This document shows, piece after piece, positions 15,574 to 21,594 of a DNA stretch of 21,594 nucleotides. Numbering within the stretch: position 1 is the first letter of the stretch; each line of letters begins with the position of its first letter. The DNA is from B16-G9 sp964400655. GTDB lineage: Bacteria > Bacteroidota > Bacteroidia > Bacteroidales > F082. The position numbers were made by a program, and so were the translations under genes. The DNA is taken from the NCBI GenBank assembly GCA_964400655.1, contig CAYNVN010000043.1:1-21594 (forward strand), written 5' to 3'. A model generated the notes under the pieces. It did not search any database and was not told where the DNA came from. It saw only the letters and a list, made by a program, of their open reading frames with translations.

Positions 15574-17181
15574 ATGCAAAACAAGTACGATGTGGTAATT
15601 ATAGGAGGTGGAATCAGCGGCCTGACCCTTGGAGCCATGCTGGCAAAAACAGGCCAAAAATGCTGTATCGTTGAAAAAGAACCCAACCTTGGAGGATATC
15701 TGGCAGGATTTAAACGAAAGGGATTCCTTTTTGATACCGCCATCCACTGGCTGAACCAGTTTAACACAGAAGGAATTGCCCATCGCTGTTTTTCGTTTAT
15801 CGATCAAAATTATTCCAAACCTAAACGGTTGAAAAACATCCAGCGTTATCAAACCGAAAATTTTAATATTTTGGTAACAACCGATCTGGATAAAGTTCAG
15901 GCCGATTTTATTAAATATTTTCCGGAGGAAGAAAAAGGCATTAAAAAGTTTTTTAATCATGTGGAACAACTGGCACAAACCAGTAAAAAGATGTCGAATT
16001 TTATTCGTTCGGCACAAACCATGTCCATCACCGAAAAAGCTGTTTTTTACACCCGTGCCCTTCCGGCGGTATTGCCTTTGGTAAAACATCTAAAATATGC
16101 AGGTGACAAAGGCGTTTCAAAAGGATTATCAAAATATTTTAAAAACGATGCCATTAAAGATATCTTCAGCTCCGAAAGCGACCTGCTATCCTGTTTGTTT
16201 CCGTTGGCATGGGCCAAAAACGGCGATTATTTTATGCCCCCTTCGGGAAGCAGTGTTGAGATAATCCGCTGGCTGGAAGAACAAAACAAACGGTTCGGTA
16301 ACGATATTATGACTAATACAAAGGCCGATGCCGTCATCCTTGAAAACAACAAAGCAACGGGAATAAAAGCGGTTAACAATGGTAACCGGTTACAGATAAA
16401 TGCCAAATATGTTGTTATTGCCTCCGACCTTATTTCGGCATACAAAAATTTATTGCCAAAAGGGGCAGTTCCCCAAAAGAAAATCAAAGAGCTGGAAAAT
16501 TCAATTCAGTATAAATCGGGGTTTACGGTAGCGGCAGCACTTGACTGTCCTGCCGAAGCGCTTGGTTTCGGCGAAGAGCTGATACTGCTCTTTAAAAATA
16601 ATATTGAACGCTATCAGCACGAAGATTCCAACCCCGACCACAGCAAACTCAGTATTGTTTCACCCTCTGTGCGCGACAAAAGCGTTTGCCCTTCCGGTAA
16701 GGGATTGGTCACCATATTCATGCCTGCCGATATGGAAAAATATGATTACTGGCAAACCGAACCGGGAGCAGATGGCCGGAGACACAGAGGGAAGGCTTAC
16801 AAAAAGCTGAAAAATGAAATCTCCGAAAAAATCTTCCGGCGAATTGACAACGAAATAAATCCCGAATTTTCCAAACACATCCTGTTTTTCGAAGCGGCCA
16901 CCCCCTTTACCTATTACCGATATACGGGAAATTACCGGGGTACCATGATGGGTACGCGTCCCGGAAAAGAGAATATGCAAAAAAAAGTGGCATCACATTT
17001 TACCGGAATTACAAACCTGCTGGTGGGCGGACAATGGGCCGAACTGGGCGGGGGAATCCCCACCACATCACGTTCGGCAATGAACACTTTGCTCATTATC
17101 CTGCGCAAGGAAAACAAAAAACTTTTCAGGCAGGTTGCCGCCTATTTTGACGGGAAAACCGGCCTGCCCGAAGGATGGTAA
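15574..17181 (+). CDS. FAD-dependent oxidoreductase, phytoene desaturase/carotenoid isomerase/RetSat type
   Basis: A 535-residue flavoprotein. The N-terminal Rossmann motif YDVVIIGGGISGLTLG (glycines about 11-16) and the ribose-binding acidic residue in IVEKEP, followed by NLGGYLAGFKRKGFLFDTAIHWL, place it in the amine-oxidase-like group with phytoene desaturases, CrtISO and retinol saturase. The C-terminal FAD segment GITNLLVGGQWAELGGGIPTTSRSAMNTLL is intact. There is no signal peptide, so it is cytosolic or membrane-associated. Start: TTG at 15571 directly precedes ATG at 15574, and the ATG is taken. No crtB, crtE or other carotenoid gene is nearby, so the substrate is unknown; a polyene or unsaturated lipid is only a family-level guess. 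It stands alone between a terminator and the subtilase gene. Confidence 0.8.
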   Translation: MQNKYDVVIIGGGISGLTLGAMLAKTGQKCCIVEKEPNLGGYLAGFKRKGFLFDTAIHWLNQFNTEGIAHRCFSFIDQNYSKPKRLKNIQRYQTENFNILVTTDLDKVQADFIKYFPEEEKGIKKFFNHVEQLAQTSKKMSNFIRSAQTMSITEKAVFYTRALPAVLPLVKHLKYAGDKGVSKGLSKYFKNDAIKDIFSSESDLLSCLFPLAWAKNGDYFMPPSGSSVEIIRWLEEQNKRFGNDIMTNTKADAVILENNKATGIKAVNNGNRLQINAKYVVIASDLISAYKNLLPKGAVPQKKIKELENSIQYKSGFTVAAALDCPAEALGFGEELILLFKNNIERYQHEDSNPDHSKLSIVSPSVRDKSVCPSGKGLVTIFMPADMEKYDYWQTEPGADGRRHRGKAYKKLKNEISEKIFRRIDNEINPEFSKHILFFEAATPFTYYRYTGNYRGTMMGTRPGKENMQKKVASHFTGITNLLVGGQWAELGGGIPTTSRSAMNTLLIILRKENKKLFRQVAAYFDGKTGLPEGW

Positions 17182-17243
17182 ACCGGCTTATATTATAGTT
17201 GTTTCTTTTGCCCGATGCAACTTTTTCACGCAAATTTTTGTTA

Positions 17244-17251
17244 TACCTTTA
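17244..17251 (+). promoter_or_regulatory. Possible -10 element of the subtilase gene
   Basis: TACCTTTA, one mismatch from TAnnTTTG, predicts a start near 17257 and a leader of about 40 nt. No TTG is seen at the normal spacing. Confidence 0.4.
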
Positions 17252-17299
17252 CACTGCAATTTAATGATAATTCGTAATTTCTAATAATTATCCTGCCTT

Positions 17300-19267
17300 A
17301 TGAAAAAATTACTATTGACCATCACGTTGTTTTTAACTGTTTTCAGCATTTCTCAATCATTCGGTCAAACCGATGCCAACTTTATCCGGGGTGAGTTTAT
17401 GATTCAGTTAAAAAACAATAACCATCTGGAAACAATTAAACAACAATTTTACAACAAGGGATTATCCGGTGTTGAAACCGTTTCGACCAGATTTAATATT
17501 TATCTTTTAAAATTTGATGCCATGCGGCAAAGTCAGCAACAAACGCTGCAGGACTTACGTGCGGTAAAACAAATAGTGAATGCACAGTCGAACCATAAAC
17601 TTTCGCTCAGAGAGGCAAACGATGGCGATACCATCCCCGATGACCCCTATTTTGATATCCAATGGAGTTTGCAAAACACAGGACAAGCGGGAGGAACACC
17701 CGATGCCGATATTGATGCCACCGATGCCTGGGCCATTACCAAAGGGGGACTGACAGCGTCAGGCGACACCATTGTGGTGGCTGTTGTTGACGGAGGCAGC
17801 GATACCGATCATGAAGACCTGAGCTTTAAACACAACTGGGATGAAATTCCCAACAACAACATTGATGATGACAATAACGGCTATAAAGATGACTTTTTAG
17901 GCTGGAATGCTTATTACAACACAGGGGTTGTTCCCGACCATGCACACGGTGCCCATGTTACCGGAATTATTGGTGCTGTGGGCAACAACGGAATAGGAAT
18001 AACAGGGGTTAACCAAAATGTTAAAGTGCTGCCCGTTGCAGGTTCATCAACCGGCGAAGCCACCGTTGTAAAAGCACTTAGTTACATATACACCATGCGT
18101 GAACGTTATGATACAACCAACGGACAAATGGGTGCATTTGTGGTTTCGCAAAACAACTCTTTTGGTGTCGATCAGGGTAACCCCGACAACTATCCGCTTT
18201 GGGAAGCCATGTACGATTCGCTGGGAAAACTGGGAATTATGTCGTGTGCAGCCACTGCCAACGCTTCGTGGGATATTGACGAAGTTGGCGATGTGCCTAC
18301 CGGTTTTACCACCGATTACATGATTGCCGTTACCAATACCACCAGGCTGGACATGCTTTACACGGCAGGATATGGAGATACCTCCATCGATTTAGGGGCT
18401 CCCGGAACAGCAATCTACTCAACCATAACCAACAACGGATACGGTACAAAAACCGGTACTTCCATGGCAACACCGCATGTTACGGGGGCCGTTGCTTTAA
18501 TAATGGCTGCCGCCGACAAAACTTTTATTGATGATTATAAAGAAAATCCCGGCGAAAAAATATTGATGATTAAGGATTACATCATGCGCAGCGTTGACCC
18601 TTTACCGACACTGGAAGGGAAAACCGTATCGGGCGGAAGGCTAAATGTTTACAAAGCCATTAAGTTATTGTTAAACCGCCCCATATTAACGGTAGATCCT
18701 GCGTTGCTTCATGTGGAGATTGCACCGGCTTCAACCATGGACGAAAACCTGCAGCTTACCAATACCGGAAAAGATACACTGGCATACAAACTTTCCATAC
18801 CCGACACCATCAGCTGGCTTACCCTAAGCTCCGATACCGGACAGCTTATTCCTTCGGCATCCGACTTAATTGTGGTTTCTTTCGATAACAACGGAATGGA
18901 TACCGGCTTGTACGTTACAAACATTCATATTACCACCGATTCGGCCGGCAGCAAAGATATTCCGGTTTACATGCACGTTACCAATTATGTTTCCACGGCA
19001 AATATATCTTCCGGTTTACGTCATGTAACCGTTTCACCCAATCCTTTTGTTAACCGTGCAAAAATTTCATTTTATCTTGAAGAAGCGGAAAACGTAGAAC
19101 TTGCCGTTTACGATATTCAGGGAAAAGAGGTTTACCGGTCGCAAAATCATCTCCCACCGGGTGTAAACAGCCTCTTTTGGAACGGCAAAAATATTCCGGG
19201 TGGCATCTATTATTATGGCTTGAAAACAGAAAAAGGCTTCCGCTCCGGAAAAATTGTAAAATATTAA
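17300..19267 (+). CDS. Secreted S8 subtilisin-like serine protease with T9SS sorting domain
   Basis: A 655-residue exported protease. Signal peptide 1-22 (SFG-QT); a short inhibitory-type propeptide (about 27-105, FMIQLKNNNHLETIKQQF); the S8 catalytic domain (about 118-460) with Asp164 (AVVDGG), His216 (HGAHVTGI), probable oxyanion Asn321 (ATANAS) and Ser388 (GTSMATPHVTGA); a beta-sandwich (about 464-565, QLTNTGKDTLAYKLSIP); and a type A T9SS C-terminal domain (576-655, VSPNPFVNRA...SGKIVKY). The triad is complete, but the motif neighbours vary: DGG instead of D(S/T)G, and HGAH instead of HGTH. These are conservative changes and activity is expected. An acidic Asp/Asn-rich stretch (NNNIDDDNNGYKDD, 185-198) resembles a calcium-binding insertion. 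Probably monocistronic; the following 390 bp hold no gene. Confidence 0.9.
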   Translation: MKKLLLTITLFLTVFSISQSFGQTDANFIRGEFMIQLKNNNHLETIKQQFYNKGLSGVETVSTRFNIYLLKFDAMRQSQQQTLQDLRAVKQIVNAQSNHKLSLREANDGDTIPDDPYFDIQWSLQNTGQAGGTPDADIDATDAWAITKGGLTASGDTIVVAVVDGGSDTDHEDLSFKHNWDEIPNNNIDDDNNGYKDDFLGWNAYYNTGVVPDHAHGAHVTGIIGAVGNNGIGITGVNQNVKVLPVAGSSTGEATVVKALSYIYTMRERYDTTNGQMGAFVVSQNNSFGVDQGNPDNYPLWEAMYDSLGKLGIMSCAATANASWDIDEVGDVPTGFTTDYMIAVTNTTRLDMLYTAGYGDTSIDLGAPGTAIYSTITNNGYGTKTGTSMATPHVTGAVALIMAAADKTFIDDYKENPGEKILMIKDYIMRSVDPLPTLEGKTVSGGRLNVYKAIKLLLNRPILTVDPALLHVEIAPASTMDENLQLTNTGKDTLAYKLSIPDTISWLTLSSDTGQLIPSASDLIVVSFDNNGMDTGLYVTNIHITTDSAGSKDIPVYMHVTNYVSTANISSGLRHVTVSPNPFVNRAKISFYLEEAENVELAVYDIQGKEVYRSQNHLPPGVNSLFWNGKNIPGGIYYYGLKTEKGFRSGKIVKY

Positions 19268-19283
19268 GTTTATGCTATGAGCG

Positions 19284-19295
19284 TTGCCCGGGCAA
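19284..19295. repeat. Short palindrome TTGCCCGGGCAA downstream of the subtilase gene
   Basis: A perfect 12-bp palindrome 17 nt past the stop codon. The possible stem (TTGC/GCAA) is short and no clean T-run follows, so I do not call it a terminator. Confidence 0.4.
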
Positions 19296-19343
19296 TATAT
19301 TAAATTTATTACCGCTTTGTTTTCGGTTTAAACTACTGTTAAA

Positions 19344-19547
19344 GAAGTTGTTTAAAGTTAATGGCTTGTAAATATTGATATTCTACTTTAGAAGAGCGTT
19401 TAAAAAGTAAAAAGCGTGTCACACTGAGCGAAGTCGAAGTGTGACAACTCCTGTTTATACTTATATTTAACTAATGAATTAGTTTTTTAAACAGTCATTA
19501 TAAATATTCCACTATTATAATCAATATGTTAACTTTAAAACAACTTC
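19344..19547. mobile_element. MITE-like foldback element, copy 2 (204 bp)
   Basis: Occupies the middle of the 391-bp gap 19268-19658. The left end is GAAGTTGTTTAAAGTTAA, and the right end on the other strand is GAAGTTGTTTTAAAGTTAA. The trinucleotide AAA flanks both ends (19341-19343 and 19548-19550). Its reverse complement aligns throughout with 2528-2755, including TTATAAnAGT, AATATTTA, CTGTTnAAAAA, AGTTGTCACACT, CACGCTTTTTACTTTTT and TAGAATAT. The core is shorter: one perfect 9-bp hairpin (TGTCACACT/AGTGTGACA, 19417-19446) around GAGCGAAGTCGA, where copy 1 has a double-length palindrome. There is no ORF, so it would depend on a transposase elsewhere. The rest of the gap (19551-19658) shows nothing I can name. 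Confidence 0.75.
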
Positions 19548-19658
19548 AAATTCAGGATAAGGTTCCGTCGATTTTTATACTTAACCTTTAGGCGTAAAAT
19601 GAAAAATATCCTGTGGCCGTTTCGCATTTTCAATAACTATAATGTGTATTTTTAGCTT

Positions 19659-21251
19659 ATGAAAAATATATTCCTTATTCTTTTCGGGCTGATGGCAACC
19701 TCAGTGTTTGCCTGCACCAATGTAATAGTTACCAAAGGTGCCTCTAAAGACGGTTCTTCATATTTGGTTTATCTTAACGACGGCGAATGGCATCCCCATT
19801 TGGGCATTACGCCGGCCGCCGACCACGATATTAACGATTCGCTGGTTTACACCTCCTTAACAGGGAAAAAGTACAAAATCCATCAGGTGGCTCATACCTA
19901 TCGCAAAACCGGAATCCTGATGAATGAACATCAACTTGCCCTTGGCGAAACAACATTTACGGGAAGAGAAACACTGTGGGATAAAAATTTACCCCTGAAA
20001 TATTGGGATTTGATGGATTTAACGCTTCAACGTGCCAAAACCGCCCGTGAGGCTGTTAAGGTGATGACTTCGCTGGCAGAGCAATACGGTTACGGCAGCG
20101 AAGGCGAGAGCTTCTCCATTGCCGACCCCAATGAAGCCTGGCTGCTTGAAATGATTGGTACAGGAGGAAAAGGCGGGGCCGTTTGGGTGGCTGTTCGCAT
20201 TCCCGACGGGATGATAACGGCACATGCCAATCATTCACGTATCGGAACATTTCCGCTGGATGATCCCGAAAATTGCCTCTATTCAAAAAATGTTATTAAA
20301 CTGGCCGTGGAAAAGGGCTATTACGATTTGGCATCGGGCAAACCGTTCCGCTTTAACGATGTTTACGATCCGCCCTCACCGGCACATCTTAAATACACCG
20401 AAACCCGTGTATGGAGCATCTTTCGCAGAGCAGCACCGGCGCTAAATTTATCAGCCGGTTATCACCGCGGCGAACCCGGTGCAAAACCTTACCCGCTTTA
20501 CATAAAACCCGACCATAAACTTGGGTTACAGGATGTGTTCAGCCTTATTCGCGACCATTACGAAGGTACCGAATATGATATGACCAAAGGCCTGGCTGCC
20601 GGCCCTTTCGGTAACCCGAACCGCCCGCGACCGATGGAGTGGAAATACGAAGGAAAAAAATACTCATGGGAGCGACCCATTTCCACACCACAAACGGCGT
20701 ACTCCTACGTGGCCCAGCTTCGTAACTATCTGCCCGATGATTTTGCCGTGGCGTGGTTTGGTTTCGACGACACCTATACCAACTGCTATTTTCCGTTTTA
20801 TATTGCTTCACTTCAAATCCCCGAATCATATACAAAAGGAGATATTCGCCATTTTGACCGTGAATCGATGTGGTGGGCTTTTAATTTTGTTTCCAACTTT
20901 GCCAACATCCGTTATCAGCCCATGGTAAAGGATATTAAAAACCTTCAGCAAAAACTTGAGAGCAGGTTTATTGCCGGGCAGGATTCTCTTGAGCAGGCAA
21001 TTAAAAAGCTACCGGTTGAAGAACGCATCCGGCAGCTTACCGCCTTTTCGGTTGCATCCGGAAATGAGGTTCATAAACAGTGGGTTGAGTTGGGAAATTT
21101 TTTGGTTATGAAATACAACGACGGCTATGTAAAGGATGACAAAATGCGTATCCGGTCGCAGGGATACCCCCGGGAGTGGCTAAATACCGTTACCAAACAG
21201 GAAGGTGTAAAATATCTTATTGAAGAGGTTGAAAAAAGTAACATGGAGTAA
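19659..21251 (+). CDS. C69-family dipeptidase (exported)
   Basis: A 530-residue Ntn-hydrolase of peptidase family C69 (PepD-like dipeptidases). Signal peptide residues 1-18 (ATSVFA) are followed directly by Cys19 in ACTNVIVTKGASKDGS, the catalytic N-terminal nucleophile of the family, so signal cleavage itself could expose the active residue. Other family segments: GETTFTGRE near 95, SEGESFSIADPNEAWLLEMIG, ITAHANHSRIG, and GLQDVFSLIRDHYEGTEYDMT in the second half. The length is typical of bacterial C69 proteins, and there is no T9SS tail. The predicted location is the periplasm, or the envelope if Cys19 is instead lipidated (VFAC is a weak lipobox). Its likely role is trimming dipeptides from peptides produced by secreted proteases. 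No clear promoter: TATTTTTA at 19647-19654 is too close to the ATG unless the mRNA is leaderless. The stop codon lies inside a repeated 14-mer. Confidence 0.9.
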   Translation: MKNIFLILFGLMATSVFACTNVIVTKGASKDGSSYLVYLNDGEWHPHLGITPAADHDINDSLVYTSLTGKKYKIHQVAHTYRKTGILMNEHQLALGETTFTGRETLWDKNLPLKYWDLMDLTLQRAKTAREAVKVMTSLAEQYGYGSEGESFSIADPNEAWLLEMIGTGGKGGAVWVAVRIPDGMITAHANHSRIGTFPLDDPENCLYSKNVIKLAVEKGYYDLASGKPFRFNDVYDPPSPAHLKYTETRVWSIFRRAAPALNLSAGYHRGEPGAKPYPLYIKPDHKLGLQDVFSLIRDHYEGTEYDMTKGLAAGPFGNPNRPRPMEWKYEGKKYSWERPISTPQTAYSYVAQLRNYLPDDFAVAWFGFDDTYTNCYFPFYIASLQIPESYTKGDIRHFDRESMWWAFNFVSNFANIRYQPMVKDIKNLQQKLESRFIAGQDSLEQAIKKLPVEERIRQLTAFSVASGNEVHKQWVELGNFLVMKYNDGYVKDDKMRIRSQGYPREWLNTVTKQEGVKYLIEEVEKSNME

Positions 21252-21594
21252 ATCCCAAATCACAAGCAACAAATTTCAAACCTGCCTGCCGGCAGGCAAA
21301 TCAAAAATTTTAAATCAAAAAATCTGCAATCATTAAGTGCCTAGAGTGCCTAAAATTTGGAGTGCCTAGAGTAAATCCCAAAACCACATCGTTCATTGAA
21401 ACTATTCCGTCATTCCGACGACCGTAGGGAGGAGGAATCCCCTACTATAATCTACCGAATTACCATTTGTCTAAGGGGCAGGCCAATCCTCAGGAGATCC
21501 CTCAGTCGTGCCTCCCTCGGGATGACGATGGGGCTTGTGAATCGTCCTGAAATTTGTTGACTCTTTCTTAGTCAAAGTTAAACAATAATTTTTA
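21252..21594. repeat. Gene-free composite of short intergenic repeats
   Basis: This 343-bp stretch has no credible ORF. It contains, in order: a perfect 16-bp palindrome TGCCTGCCGGCAGGCA (21283-21298); three copies of AGTGCCTA (21336-21343, 21345-21352, 21361-21368); and a second copy of GAGTAAATCCCAAA (21369-21382), whose first copy spans the dipeptidase stop (21246-21259). An inverted repeat of about 119 bp follows (21409-21527), then a minor TTGACT/AGTCAA inversion (21557-21575). It reads like a site where several dispersed repeat families have accumulated. Confidence 0.6.
21409..21527. repeat. Imperfect inverted repeat, second foldback family
   Basis: The left arm starts GTCATTCCGACGACCGTAGG and continues GAGGAGGAATCCCC. 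The right arm read on the opposite strand starts CGTCATCCCGAGGGAGGCAC and continues to GGGATCTCC. The arms share GTCATnCCGA, a GGGAGG block and a GGGAT/GGAAT end, with an A/T-rich spacer between. The sequence is unlike the elements at 2528 and 19344. It resembles the dispersed GTCATTCCGA-type intergenic repeats I recall from Bacteroidota genomes, but only one copy is in this window. Confidence 0.55.

Noticed and set aside
15553..16089. Leftward 178-codon frame inside the FAD oxidoreductase gene
   Set aside because: Antisense shadow of a gene with intact FAD motifs, and it begins inside that gene.
21555..21594. AGTTAAACAA near the right edge as a third foldback element end
   Set aside because: Only about eight bases agree with the terminal repeat GANGTTGTTTAAAG, in AT-rich sequence at the window edge.

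Overview
The window looks like a piece of a Bacteroidota chromosome, probably from a Bacteroidales/Marinilabiliales-type organism. Four encoded proteins end in C-terminal domains of the type IX secretion system (T9SS) kind, one gene is a recognisable porZ, several genes sit behind the Bacteroidota promoter element TAnnTTTG, and a gingipain-type C25 protease is present. The genus cannot be determined from the sequence. No tRNA, rRNA, CRISPR array, prophage or integron was seen.

Layout: (1) 130-1432, a secreted endonuclease/exonuclease/phosphatase-fold enzyme with a T9SS tail, convergent with (2) 1437-2459, a DUF481-like outer-membrane protein. (3) 2460-2783, an intergenic stretch holding a 228-bp foldback element. 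(4) 2784-6331, two tandem ClC-type anion transporters with C-terminal CBS pairs, read leftward. (5) 6429-9600, porZ followed by recO, read rightward. (6) 9597-11187, the lipoate pathway pair lipA-lipB, read leftward and sharing its terminal TTAA with recO. (7) 11348-15427, a large C25 (gingipain-like) protease with a strong terminator behind it. (8) 15574-17181, an FAD oxidoreductase of the phytoene desaturase/carotenoid isomerase/RetSat group. (9) 17300-19267, an S8 subtilase with a T9SS tail. (10) 19268-19658, an intergenic stretch holding a second, inverted copy of the foldback element. (11) 19659-21251, a C69 dipeptidase. (12) 21252-21594, a gene-free composite of short repeats.

Functionally the window mixes housekeeping (recO, lipA, lipB, the porZ component of the secretion machine) with exported hydrolases: a putative nuclease or phosphodiesterase, two endoproteases and a dipeptidase. 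Three of those are probable T9SS cargo. This suggests an organism that degrades extracellular macromolecules, but the genes are separate transcription units rather than one operon.

I see no convincing undescribed multi-gene system. The best unexplained signal is a pair of homologous, AT-rich, imperfectly palindromic elements (2528-2755 and 19344-19547) with shared terminal inverted repeats and perfect 3-bp flanking duplications (GGT and AAA). They look like a MITE family whose core hairpin differs between copies. The ClC pair is second: both copies lack two residues normally discussed as anion and proton ligands.
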